NCBI GenBank assembly: GCA_016712535.1
Contig: JADJQW010000004.1
Span: 124,001-188,000 of the forward strand
Length of the DNA: 64,000 bases
Origin: Flavobacteriales bacterium
GTDB lineage: Bacteria; Bacteroidota; Bacteroidia; Flavobacteriales_F; PHOS-HE28
Reading direction: 5' to 3'
This document shows positions 32,001-39,189 of this stretch, piece after piece; within the stretch, counting starts at the first letter, position 1, and every line of letters starts with the position of its first letter. A program made the translations under genes and the position numbers. The notes below the pieces were generated by a model. That model had not been told where the DNA came from, ran no database searches, and was given only the letters and a program-made list of their open reading frames with translations.

Positions 32001-33640
32001 TGGATTGAAGCTGGAACGGGGTTGGCCGCTTGGTTAATACCAATGGTCTCGCCTTCAACGCTAATCGTCGCACTCCGTGCAAAAGGTTCTGTATTGGTTT
32101 GGACATCGATATAGAGTACTCCGCTTGCTACGTCAGCTGCAAGCTCCACCCAGGTCGCCGCACAGTGCGCCGACCAACTGCAGCACTGATCAGTCTCAAC
32201 ATTGACTTGGCTATTGACTCCTAGGAATGGGACTGAAACGTTGCTCAGACTGAGATCAAAGGAGCATGAACACGCGGAAGTTGATGCGGATTGATCGTCA
32301 GAGTAGGGGCCGAGGCCACATGGGTTGCTCGCCCTCACTCGTACATAGTAGGTCGTGCAGCAAGCTAGCCCGGTGACAGTTTTACTAAGGACGTCTCCGA
32401 GCGGCAGGCTCTGGTATCCGGGGACGAATGAACTGAAGTTTGGGCTTAGTGAGACATCAATGGAGTATCCTGTAGCACTAATGGCCTGGGTCCAGTTCGC
32501 TACCAGTGATGTCGCACTCGCGTTGCTTATCGAGATGGAGGCGGGTGCGGAAGGTGTGCCAGGGTCTGTATCAACCTGAATCTCGTTTGAGTAAGTGCTG
32601 TAGGCGCATCCATTATAGGCCCTTACCCGGTAGTGGTAATCCTCATTGCATGTGAGCCCGGTCACGCTATGGCTTGTGGCACTCCCGACCGAGAGGTTGT
32701 TGTAACCCGGTAGTACGGGACTGAAGCCAGGATTGTCCGCTACATCCAAGCGATACGTTGAGCTCGGAACACTGCTCCAGCGTGCGGTGAAGCTTGTTGC
32801 CGTAATGGTTGACGAAAGAGGCAAGAGTGCAACGGGAGCAGACGGAGAAATGCCGTTGACCTGGATCGCCTGGTACTGAAAGTTGTTGTTGTCGTTAGTC
32901 CCTTCTGGTATCACCTGACCGTTATCAACCCATATGAACAGGTAATACGTGTTAGTGCACTTGTCGCTGGGTATAGTCAGTGACTTGTTGAAAGGAACAG
33001 ACTGGCTGCATCCACTTAGGCTTGACACTGATTGGCTACCGAGGTTATCTGCCTGTCCTACATTGAGAGTAGTTGTCGCCGAGAGGTAAAACCCAACACT
33101 GAAGCTGCTTCCGGTCGACGAACCGCCAGTGTTATTCACTGCAAATGTTGCAGTGACATTCTGCCCGGCCGTGATGGTCGATGGTGAAACGGAATAGTTG
33201 AGCGGAACAAGGTCCACCGCCGTAGCTTGTATGAGTACCCCAAAGGGTAAGTCGTTATCGGTATTGCTCGATTCGGCTATTATGTTCGTCGGGTCTACAC
33301 TGGTGAGGATGAACTTTGATCCCGTAGGATAAGTACACGGGATGGTGATGTTCCCCGTTACGGTCTTGTTTTGCATCGCACCAATACCGCCGTTGACCCA
33401 GAGGTCGGCTAGGTATGTGTGTCCGCCGTAAGTCGAGGTAGAGTTGATACTTACGTTGATTGGGAAACTTGTCGCGGTGGCGGTGGTTCCGGTGTTCCTC
33501 ACCGTAATGCTTAATGAGTAGGTCCCGCCACGGTTCATGGATGTTGGGACCACACCGCTGTTGACAATCAGGTTTACAGCACCCAGCGTTTGCGTGGCCA
33601 GGCATAGGAGCACAGCGCTTAGGATGAAATAGGGGCGCAT
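29087..33640 (-). CDS. Giant secreted protein with CARDB, FN3, BACON-like and M23 peptidase domains
   Basis: 1517 residues from MRPYFILSAVLL, with a signal peptide. In order: two CARDB-type domains (~22-240), two fibronectin-III domains (~260-450), a Cys-rich BACON-like domain (~455-540) and an M23/LytM domain (~660-755) with DDRYAWDV and the metal-binding HLHFGV motif. Then come carboxypeptidase-regulatory-like and beta-sandwich regions. The C-terminus carries two copies of a YVG-x-x-NDRDPIL-V-x-IGGSVPT block, the second preceded by DVTLDGIVKY, a dockerin-like acidic loop. I recall this ending in other Bacteroidota secreted proteins. It is clearly more A/T-rich than the core genome. A secreted peptidoglycan endopeptidase or structural adhesin is likely. 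Confidence 0.8.
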   Translation of the reverse strand: MRPYFILSAVLLCLATQTLGAVNLIVNSGVVPTSMNRGGTYSLSITVRNTGTTATATSFPINVSINSTSTYGGHTYLADLWVNGGIGAMQNKTVTGNITIPCTYPTGSKFILTSVDPTNIIAESSNTDNDLPFGVLIQATAVDLVPLNYSVSPSTITAGQNVTATFAVNNTGGSSTGSSFSVGFYLSATTTLNVGQADNLGSQSVSSLSGCSQSVPFNKSLTIPSDKCTNTYYLFIWVDNGQVIPEGTNDNNNFQYQAIQVNGISPSAPVALLPLSSTITATSFTARWSSVPSSTYRLDVADNPGFSPVLPGYNNLSVGSATSHSVTGLTCNEDYHYRVRAYNGCAYSTYSNEIQVDTDPGTPSAPASISISNASATSLVANWTQAISATGYSIDVSLSPNFSSFVPGYQSLPLGDVLSKTVTGLACCTTYYVRVRASNPCGLGPYSDDQSASTSACSCSFDLSLSNVSVPFLGVNSQVNVETDQCCSWSAHCAATWVELAADVASGVLYIDVQTNTEPFARSATISVEGETIGINQAANPVPASIHSPLPSVAQYSGVLQSVLPFALYSFSIGEQCLGNQFTCSSVFFQTPYASAPTIANGKTANEYIPRATDCFSAAQLENRWEFRQRGFITENLGIMCNTIACPLNQSTVSHSANGCGQKDDRYAWDVNLATDACDAHISVYAVEDGIVDQAAGSHVRIRHTTPDGEWYSYYDNIDIAPGLPVGVQLGQEIGVIKKTTAYPPHLHFGVYYRSAEPEDSPIVSVNRLIEPEYVNPLTQEAYALGSLEGVCSGSILSAANIFVQRSGRWNWAGITDENGRFKLTVIPALAEGDSIKVVASGYETLAIALGLSDIQGQRMSIPMLPSAANTTVRNARVAVLENAPYFSTSSVELGISGEGYTYYDVVRIYYTEDSLVSVPLSLNHPISEHTVGINLPDTGMNVVGVYFRGIDTVLVTQQLEYLPGSPNYPLEIQSDNSVLHAEVYVNDRFVKRINGATETFSLSNRGHFIHVTKPGYRDTTFTVDSAAVVNLTLLAQPTGVGVSCDSTVINFLTEGKIQHRKGVTVMDSAQASVITFKRCYDELQGLGIVPNSERFDLRRLSISWSPLRFAAALDQAEVLSPDSVYLLTIRDDTTFQKDLFTEAGNLIAFDSLSQKLSCRHLGNSSASILKESVVIAKRKAPVPTGVLNIEVALGGTLSLPLANFFMDPDSLEDDMLVTVEATESGLTATITGDTITIGASGIPGQLDLTIRAVHDGLERLAILDVLVVVPSVAVSPRAMLDGALNLAAGLLSDSLRVKGLIPLTEPYTGLGYSHQGGGGGEATSGTALAVTGPNAVVDWVVIELRDVGDPAHVVQSRSALLQRDGDITGADGTSAVVFSVIPGFYHVAIRHRNHLGTMTADAVALSSTITLVDFTSSALATYGSDARKSSAGMMALWAGNTLWDSKLAYVGAANDRDPILVRIGGSVPTNTTPGYYREDVTLDGIVKYVGSSNDRDPILVNIGGSVPTNTRIEQLP

Positions 33641-33790
33641 GGCAAAGGGCTTTGGCGTTAGAGGGGATAGCACGGGGGAAATTAAGGTTCCCTGCCTCTC
33701 GTCGTACTTCGCGCCGTAGGTTCCTTCCTGCTCAGGGCTTCCTGTCGACCGATATGCCCCAACTCCAATCAGGATCTCTACCTCCCCAGC

Positions 33791-33820
33791 CGGCTAGCCG
33801 CTGCTCTGAGCAGTTGGCTA
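33791..33820. repeat. Imperfect hairpin related to the 37.2 and 39.0 kb repeats
   Basis: GCCGCTGCTCTGAGCAG sits inside a longer imperfect stem (TAGCC/GGCTA arms). It shares CCGCTGCTCTGAGC with the 45-bp repeats at 37196 and 38989. It lies at the 3' end of the truncated pyrophosphohydrolase gene and could act as a terminator. Confidence 0.45.
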
Positions 33821-34078
33821 CAACCGATCATACTTCGTCGCCACCCCCTTCGCCTTCTCCACAGGGTACTTGGCGGCATTCTTCACCAACTTCTCGCGCA
33901 CTGCGGTTTCAAGGTCCACGCGCAGGTCATGGGCCAGGTAGGTGAGCAGGATGGCAATGTCGGCCATCTCCTCGGCCAGGGCATCGCGGTGCTGCTCGGC
34001 CAAGGCCGGTAGGTCGGCATCCTTGGCCCATTGGGTGTGCTCCATTAGTTCCGCAGGTCTATTCAACACTTGAAGCAC
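33818..34078 (-). pseudogene. N-terminally truncated MazG-type nucleotide pyrophosphohydrolase
   Basis: 86 codons readable from a GTG directly after the stop of the next upstream gene, in the same frame. The sequence aligns in memory with the C-terminal three-quarters of small all-alpha NTP pyrophosphatases: AELMEHTQW, then EEMADIAILLTYLAHDL, then VEKAKGVATKY. The first helix and the first Glu of the metal-binding ExxE pair are missing (the family reads EASELMEH, here RPAELMEH), so metal binding should be lost. Probably the leftover of an intact gene cut by insertion of the segment to its right. An alternative is a re-started short protein at MEHTQW. Confidence 0.65.
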
Positions 34079-34342
34079 TCATTGCTTCCGTCCCTTGATT
34101 AGCTCAGAGATCGCCATCCCCAGTAAGACAGCAACGCCAATCCCCACTAGGGCTTCCCCAAATGATGGACCCACCTGTGGTAATTGAGCAAGGTTGGCAC
34201 GGTAGTCCGATTCGGACACGTAACCACCGGTATAGAGGAGATCCAAGTACTCCCGTTGCTCCGTTGCGGTCGCTTGGTTTTGATTGATGCGGTACAGTAG
34301 GTACTGAAGCCGCTCGTTCTGCCCTTGAGTTAAGGAGCTCAT
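34079..34342 (-). CDS. Small protein with C-terminal membrane anchor
   Basis: 87 residues. The N-terminal ~50 are polar and helical (SLTQGQNERLQYLLYRINQN); residues ~60-80 are hydrophobic (GEALVGIGVAVLLGMAISEL), followed by a basic KGRKQ tail, which predicts a tail-anchored topology. Its ATG overlaps the stop of the upstream small membrane gene (ATGA), so the two form a unit. No family recognised. The context beside a restriction-modification pair and truncated genes suggests mobile DNA. Confidence 0.55.
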   Translation of the reverse strand: MSSLTQGQNERLQYLLYRINQNQATATEQREYLDLLYTGGYVSESDYRANLAQLPQVGPSFGEALVGIGVAVLLGMAISELIKGRKQ

Positions 34343-34572
34343 GAGTTCTTCAGTTTCTTGTTTTTGGTTGCAGGGTCAAACTTCTCCTTCAACCCCTCAA
34401 GCATCGTGCGCTTTAGCACGTCGTACACGTCTTGGTGTGCTTCGACCTTCTTCTCTAAGTCCTGGATCTTCCCTTCCAGTTCCTTTTTCTGCTTATGGAA
34501 CGCATTTAGCACGTAGGCTGTGGCAGCAACCACCGACGCTATCATCAATATCAGTTGCCAAGCCTGTTCCAT
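34339..34572 (-). CDS. Small TM plus coiled-coil protein
   Basis: 77 residues from MEQAWQLIL: one N-terminal membrane span (AWQLILMIASVVAATAYVL) followed by a charged coiled coil (KQKKELEGKIQDLEKKVEAH) and a Lys-rich tail. Translationally coupled (ATGA) to the 34342 gene. The longer frame from 34656 adds a non-conserved, Arg-rich leader that would disrupt the anchor. Topology resembles small phage or mobile-element membrane proteins, but there is no specific match. Confidence 0.55.
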   Translation of the reverse strand: MEQAWQLILMIASVVAATAYVLNAFHKQKKELEGKIQDLEKKVEAHQDVYDVLKRTMLEGLKEKFDPATKNKKLKNS

Positions 34573-34677
34573 GCTACTTCGACATGTCGAACGTAGAGAA
34601 TATTCCCCGTATCGGCGCTCAGAAGCCCACGCCGGATAACACGAATGCGTCACCACGCATTACGCCTGCACATAGCC

Positions 34678-35382
34678 TCACGCCAACACCTCCCCAACCC
34701 TCCCCCGTATCGCCGCCTCGAACTTGGCCCAGCTTAGGTCCGCATCGGGTTCACGCACGCCATTAACACCTTGCTTGGGGTTCACCACGGCGTACCATGC
34801 AGCGTTGTAGAGCCGCTTCATGAGCAAGCGCCGCAACCAGATGGCCGCGCGCTGCTGGTAGGTGGCGCCCACGAAAGCATCGTCCAACGGAAAGTGCGGT
34901 TGCTTGAGGCTCTTGCCACCGCCGCGCGATTTGTCGTCGTCCTGCATGAAGAACACGAAGCCCAGCCACGGCGGTCGCGTGCCGATGAGCCCTTGCTCGG
35001 CGGCTTCCAGCAGGTCGGTGGCGTTGCCGAGGGATTCCTCGGTGCGGTTGTTCATGTTGTTGCCGTAGCTGCCCAGGATGCTCTTGAACTCCACGGCCGC
35101 CACCAGCACGCCCTTGTGGACCACCACCACGTCCCACTTCTTCTGCGGGCGGTAGAAGCCGGGGATCTCCAGGTTGCGGCCGCCGCAATGCACGCCCTCG
35201 GGCGGCATACCGGCATCGATAAAGATGCTCCGGACCAGCTCAGAGAGCGGATCCAGATGACGGCCCGAGGTGACACCGGCGCGCAGGCCCAGGTCCTTGC
35301 TGCCTCCTTCGCGGGCCTTCTTCTCCGCCTTGCTGCGCAGCTTCCACAGCGCGAGCACTTCCTTGCGCGGGTCCTTCTTCAT
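34678..35382 (-). CDS. Type II restriction endonuclease, PaeR7I/XhoI family
   Basis: 234 residues. The family core is visible: the FYRPQKKWDVVVV strand, then the PD-(D/E)xK active site with D84, E98 and K100 (AAVEFKS), followed at once by a GNNMNNRTEE stretch typical of XhoI-like enzymes. Length fits (about 235-250). Members cut CTCGAG, so that site is predicted. Its start overlaps the methyltransferase stop by 4 bp (ATGA), and the partner is directly upstream. Confidence 0.88.
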   Translation of the reverse strand: MKKDPRKEVLALWKLRSKAEKKAREGGSKDLGLRAGVTSGRHLDPLSELVRSIFIDAGMPPEGVHCGGRNLEIPGFYRPQKKWDVVVVHKGVLVAAVEFKSILGSYGNNMNNRTEESLGNATDLLEAAEQGLIGTRPPWLGFVFFMQDDDKSRGGGKSLKQPHFPLDDAFVGATYQQRAAIWLRRLLMKRLYNAAWYAVVNPKQGVNGVREPDADLSWAKFEAAIRGRVGEVLA

Positions 35383-37103
35383 CTCGTGGAACGGGGAAGT
35401 GCGTTCAGTCCATACGCCAGGAGTGCCGCCCGTGTAGCACCCGCCCTGTCGCGGTCGCGGAAGGCTTGCCTGAGCGCGTTGCGCAGGTCATCGTTCAAAC
35501 TGCCGGGCGCAGGTACGCGGATCATGCGCAGGTATTGCGATTGGAAGCGCATGGTGCCGTTGCGCATCTTCACCCCATAGGCCCGCACGAAGAGCTCGGC
35601 TACTTCGGAGAGCAGCAGGCCGCCGAGCACTTCAAGGTCCCAGCCGGTGCTGGTGATCCAATACAGGTTGTGGTGCGGGTAGTGCTGCGTATCGAGCACC
35701 GGCGAGATGGTGCTGCTCATGTCCTGCAACACCAGCTTGGACCGTTCGCGCAGGCCGCGGTGCACCTTATCGATGGTGGCGTACCAGCGGTGCTGCTGCT
35801 TCTGGGCCACGTGGCGCTTCTTGAGCACAGCGGCATGTTGGAGGAAGTAGGCCTTGAGCTTGGGGTAGGCCATCAGGTCCACCAACTGGCCTTCTTCATC
35901 CCAAGGGCTCACGAGGTACTCGCCCTGCCATTGCACGCGACCGGTGGTGATGTCCGCCGACGTGAGCAAGGGAATGAGCCGATCGGGTTCCACGCCGTGC
36001 GCATCATCGGTGATGAACACATCATCCGCACCGGTGGCGATGCCGATGCCGACCTTGGTGCCCGTGGCCGTGTCCTCTAAGGGCTGGAACCGCTCGGTCA
36101 TGTCCTCCAGGAAGGCGAGCACTTCGGGCGAACCGCTCGGCCAGATCTCTTCCGTGCGGAACCAATCGGGCAGCACGCAGGCGGAGAACATCGGGTCGGC
36201 GACCGAGCCGGGCGTCTCCCTCGTGAACCAATCCTTCAAGCGTTCGCCACCATGCGCATCCAGCGCAGCCTGGGCTGAAGCGTAGAGCACGCGACCCTGG
36301 TTCCCGTTCCGGATCATGGTGATGGCCGGATAAGCGGACACAGGCGCTGCAAAGGCATCCACGCCGTGCATCTCGAACATGGCGTCCACCGCGTAGCGTT
36401 CGCTGATGAGCTTGCGCAGTTTGCGTCCGTAGGCGTTATGCTGCCAGCGGTCGGCCACGATGAAGCACAGCCGACCACCGGGCTTCAAGGAGCGCAGTCC
36501 CTTCTCGATGAAGCCGACGAAGATGTCGGTGCCCATCGTCATGGTGCTCCACAGGCGCATGTACCGTTCCCGGCGCTCTTCGGGGATCTCCTGTGCCCGG
36601 ATGTAGGGCGGGTTGCCGATCACGAGGTCGAAGTCGGCACCATCCGCAGCGAGCAGGTAGTCCGCATGGCGTACCCAATGCGCGACCATCTCATCCACGT
36701 TGGCCCAACCTTCGGCCACAAGCAGCTCGGCGATCCGCTGCCGAGCCGTCTGCACGTTGCGGCCTTGGAGGTCATAGGCGCGAATGGCATCGCGGGCATC
36801 GGTCAAGGCCCGGCCGTGGGTGCGCAACGAATCCGACAACCGATTCACGATCCGCTGGAGGAAGGCTCCATCGCCGCAGGAGGGCTCCAATAGGCGGATG
36901 TGCGACAGGTCTCGCTGAGCGCGGTAATCGCAGAGGTCGAGCATCAGGTCCACCACCCACGCTTTGGTGAAGACCGCGCCATGGTTGTCGCCTTCCTCGA
37001 TGGCGGGCAGGGCCGGGACGAGCTCCAAAAGCTCGCTCTGGTCGAGGAGGGTGAGTTGGGCGGGGGGCATTCGGAACTGAGCGACGGGAAGACCGTCAAT
37101 CAT
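35379..37103 (-). CDS. N6-adenine DNA methyltransferase of the PaeR7I/XhoI-type system
   Basis: 574 residues. AVFTKAWVVDLML is motif X-like, LLEPSCGDGAFL (71-82) is the AdoMet-binding motif I, and NPPY at 164-167 is the catalytic motif IV of N6-adenine methylases. The C-terminal half carries a TaqI-type specificity region, ending at LRMIRVPAP. It should methylate the adenine of the site cut by the adjacent endonuclease and protect the host. First gene of a coupled two-gene operon. Codon use and GC are close to the chromosome, unlike the cassette at 27-29 kb. Confidence 0.9.
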   Translation of the reverse strand: MIDGLPVAQFRMPPAQLTLLDQSELLELVPALPAIEEGDNHGAVFTKAWVVDLMLDLCDYRAQRDLSHIRLLEPSCGDGAFLQRIVNRLSDSLRTHGRALTDARDAIRAYDLQGRNVQTARQRIAELLVAEGWANVDEMVAHWVRHADYLLAADGADFDLVIGNPPYIRAQEIPEERRERYMRLWSTMTMGTDIFVGFIEKGLRSLKPGGRLCFIVADRWQHNAYGRKLRKLISERYAVDAMFEMHGVDAFAAPVSAYPAITMIRNGNQGRVLYASAQAALDAHGGERLKDWFTRETPGSVADPMFSACVLPDWFRTEEIWPSGSPEVLAFLEDMTERFQPLEDTATGTKVGIGIATGADDVFITDDAHGVEPDRLIPLLTSADITTGRVQWQGEYLVSPWDEEGQLVDLMAYPKLKAYFLQHAAVLKKRHVAQKQQHRWYATIDKVHRGLRERSKLVLQDMSSTISPVLDTQHYPHHNLYWITSTGWDLEVLGGLLLSEVAELFVRAYGVKMRNGTMRFQSQYLRMIRVPAPGSLNDDLRNALRQAFRDRDRAGATRAALLAYGLNALPRSTR

Positions 37104-37195
37104 TGGAGCTCAAAGTAATGAACGAAGGGATGAACGCTATCAAGCGCGCCGTGACCCTCTGTGCCTCCATCCGTTGTTAGACCATCGCCGGGTCT

Positions 37196-37240
37196 CCTCC
37201 CACCTCCGCAGCGGTCTGTCCGCTGCTCTGAGCGGACGAC
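37196..37240. repeat. 45-bp repeat with GTCCGCT/AGCGGAC hairpin, copy 1
   Basis: Matches 38989-39033 at 44 of 45 positions by eye. It contains a 7-bp perfect stem (GTCCGCT, loop GCTCTG, AGCGGAC). Located between the methyltransferase start and the 37268 gene end. Confidence 0.8.
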
Positions 37241-37267
37241 CCTGCGACCCATAGGCAGTGCTCCACA

Positions 37268-37927
37268 CTACGCCGCCCTCCGCCTTTCCTCCTCCCGCTT
37301 CGCCCTTGCCAGGCGTTCCATCTGCTGGCCGCGCGTGAGGCTGTCCCAGGCGCGCTGCGCATCGAGGCGCTCCATCAGTTCCTGTTGCTCTGGGAAGAGC
37401 TGCCCGAAGCTCACGAAGGTGCGGATGTGGATGATGTCGGTGTGCGTGTCCCAGTCACCAAGGCCCAGGCCGTGGTTCATGCCCACGCGCACCTCGCGCA
37501 CGCCGGGGCTGCGCTCGTGGAGGGTCTCGGTGGCGTAGAAGAAGTTCTCGTGGAAGAAGCTCTGCAGGCGGTCCAGCGGATTGGCCGTGGGGTCGAAGCG
37601 CTCGCCGTAGCGCTGGATGAGGTGGTTATCGATGCAATAGCTGCTGCCGGTGGGCGTGACGATGAGGCCGAAGAGGCGGCCCTTCGCATCGTAGCTGTAC
37701 ACCAGGGGGTGCATGAGCGGCCCGGCCTTGCGCAGGCTGAAATGCAGCAGCCAATGGTTCTTGCGCGGCGAGGTCCAGGGCACCAGGTGCGTGATGGTCT
37801 CTCCGCGGGCCTTCAGGTGGATGCGCCGCATGCCCGGCAGCAGGGCGTTCACCTTGTTCCAGAGCGCCTTGTAGTCGCGGCGCGCGTCGGCGACCATCTC
37901 CGGCAATGTCATGGTGTGGACGAGCAT
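37268..37927 (-). CDS. Hypothetical protein
   Basis: 219 residues from MLVHTMTLPEMV; a second Met at residue 6 is possible. Soluble, alpha/beta, with no signal or membrane segment. Notable stretches are LKARGETITHLVPWTSPRKN, SSYCIDNHLIQRYGERFDP, and a Glu/Arg-rich helical tail ending REEERRRAA. The IDNHLIQRYGERF segment has the feel of an enzyme or nuclease active region, but I do not recognise the family. It lies between the two 45-bp repeats, together with the FN3 gene, so the pair may have moved as one block. Confidence 0.6.
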   Translation of the reverse strand: MLVHTMTLPEMVADARRDYKALWNKVNALLPGMRRIHLKARGETITHLVPWTSPRKNHWLLHFSLRKAGPLMHPLVYSYDAKGRLFGLIVTPTGSSYCIDNHLIQRYGERFDPTANPLDRLQSFFHENFFYATETLHERSPGVREVRVGMNHGLGLGDWDTHTDIIHIRTFVSFGQLFPEQQELMERLDAQRAWDSLTRGQQMERLARAKREEERRRAA

Positions 37928-37946
37928 GGCGGCTTGGGATCAAGGG

Positions 37947-38570
37947 TTAGTAGGCGCGGCGGCCGACGATCGCGCTCAGGGGCCCATCGCCGGCGGCGAA
38001 CAAGGCCCGCACGCGGAAGTGGTGGTAGCGCCCGGGCTCGAGGTGCCGCACTTCGTGGCGGATGCGCGTGGTGCTGGCCACCAGCCGCCAGTCGTCCTCC
38101 AACTGCGCGTCGCCCGCGTTGACGAACACCTGATAGGCGCGGGCGCCATGCACGCGCTTCCAAGCGAGTTTCACCGCGCCCTCGTGTTCCGATCTATTGG
38201 CAACTAGCTGCTCGGGCGCTGTGAGGACCGTGATCCGCTGCGGGGGCCTGCGCAGCTCGAAGCCACTGGTAACCTGCCGGTCGATATCGCCTTGGGCCTG
38301 GGCCATGACGTATTTGGAGAGTTGAACGAGGAGTCGCTCCATTTTCGCATGTATGGCCCAGCGTGTGGCCACCGCGGCGCGCGCTCCGCCCTCAGCCTCA
38401 CTGAGCCAGTGCACGAGTGCGGTGCGCACCACGGCGATCTCTGCGAGGCTGGGCATTGGGGCCGGAAAGTGCGGGTTGCCGGTCATGCAAGCCTCTATAT
38501 AGACGGACTTGGCGATCAATTCGCCGGTAGGGAGGTCCTTGACACCGGCGCGGATGCAGGAAACGTTCAT
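37947..38570 (-). CDS. Fibronectin type III domain protein
   Basis: 207 residues. The N-terminal ~110 are helical (SLAEIAVVRTALVHWLSEAE; then LLVQLSKYVMAQAQGD). The C-terminal ~90 form a fibronectin-III domain with VKLAWKRVHGARAYQVFVN and YHHFRVRALFAAGDGPLS. There is no signal peptide. I have seen this helix plus FN3 layout in Bacteroidota proteins without known function. Upstream of its start lies the decayed 42-bp repeat array. Confidence 0.7.
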   Translation of the reverse strand: MNVSCIRAGVKDLPTGELIAKSVYIEACMTGNPHFPAPMPSLAEIAVVRTALVHWLSEAEGGARAAVATRWAIHAKMERLLVQLSKYVMAQAQGDIDRQVTSGFELRRPPQRITVLTAPEQLVANRSEHEGAVKLAWKRVHGARAYQVFVNAGDAQLEDDWRLVASTTRIRHEVRHLEPGRYHHFRVRALFAAGDGPLSAIVGRRAY

Positions 38571-38633
38571 GGTCGCGGAGTTGGGCGCTGCAACGATGGG
38601 TGCGGTGCGCAGGTTCCATTTGGGGAACGAGCT

Positions 38634-38943
38634 TCATTGCGGCATATCCCCGATCAAGGCGCGCACCTCAGCAGCGTTCCCGTAATGGTCTATGCTTAAG
38701 CCGCTCGTAGCAGCGGCGTCCCCCGAATGGACCACGGCACAAGCGATCGTCCTGACCACGTTCCCTGAATGGGTCACGACGTTGTCGATCGTTCACGCCA
38801 TGTCCCCCGTAAGGGATATCGCTCATATGATCGGTTGATCACTGTTCCCTGAATGGTGCATCGCATGGATGCGCAACAACGCCGCTCGGCTCAACATCTG
38901 AACCGTGTGGTGATCCGCATCTGTGGCATTCCCGAAATGGTCC
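38634..38943 (-). repeat. Degenerate 42-bp-period array, probably a decayed 14-residue-repeat coding region
   Basis: The plus-strand core GTTCCCTGAATGGTC, or a close variant, starts at 38676, 38718, 38760, 38802, 38844 and 38928, every interval being 42 or 84 bp. The unit expected at 38886 is eroded. Read on the minus strand in one frame, 42 bp equals 14 codons and units share an H-S/Y/F-G-N/D motif (THSGNVVRTIACAV; VHSGDAAATSGLSI; DHYGNAAEVRALIG). Two in-frame stops break the reading. This is either a pseudogene of a repeat protein or a non-coding array. Confidence 0.7.
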
Positions 38944-38988
38944 GGCACGGGTGAAGACGAGCGCACATCCTGGACCATTGCAGAGCCT

Positions 38989-39033
38989 CCTCCCACCTCA
39001 GCAGCGGTCTGTCCGCTGCTCTGAGCGGACGAC
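38989..39033. repeat. 45-bp repeat with GTCCGCT/AGCGGAC hairpin, copy 2
   Basis: Differs from copy 1 (37196-37240) at one position. Same orientation, 1793 bp away. The two copies bracket the 37268 and 38570 genes and the 42-bp array. The flanking ~150 bp to 39189 hold no gene I can support. Confidence 0.8.
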
Positions 39034-39189
39034 ACTGGGCACATGGCCATGATTCTGCTTAAAGGAACCCGTCCGCTCTGCTTCCGCCCCTTCTTCTTGC
39101 CGGCACCATTCCATGCGCGCATGGCACCTCAAAGCGCCGCGATCAGATGACGCGCGCCATGGAAACTGGGGCAATGCTGCTGCTGCGCT

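Noticed and set aside
38676..38943. CRISPR array
   Set aside because: The conserved core is only ~15 bp and degenerate, the spacing stretches resemble each other in part, and no cas genes are present; periodicity fits a coding or tandem repeat better.
38823..39122. 99-codon minus-strand gene covering the 45-bp repeat
   Set aside because: It runs through a palindromic repeat and half of the decayed array and ends at one of the in-frame stops; treated as pseudogene or array material.
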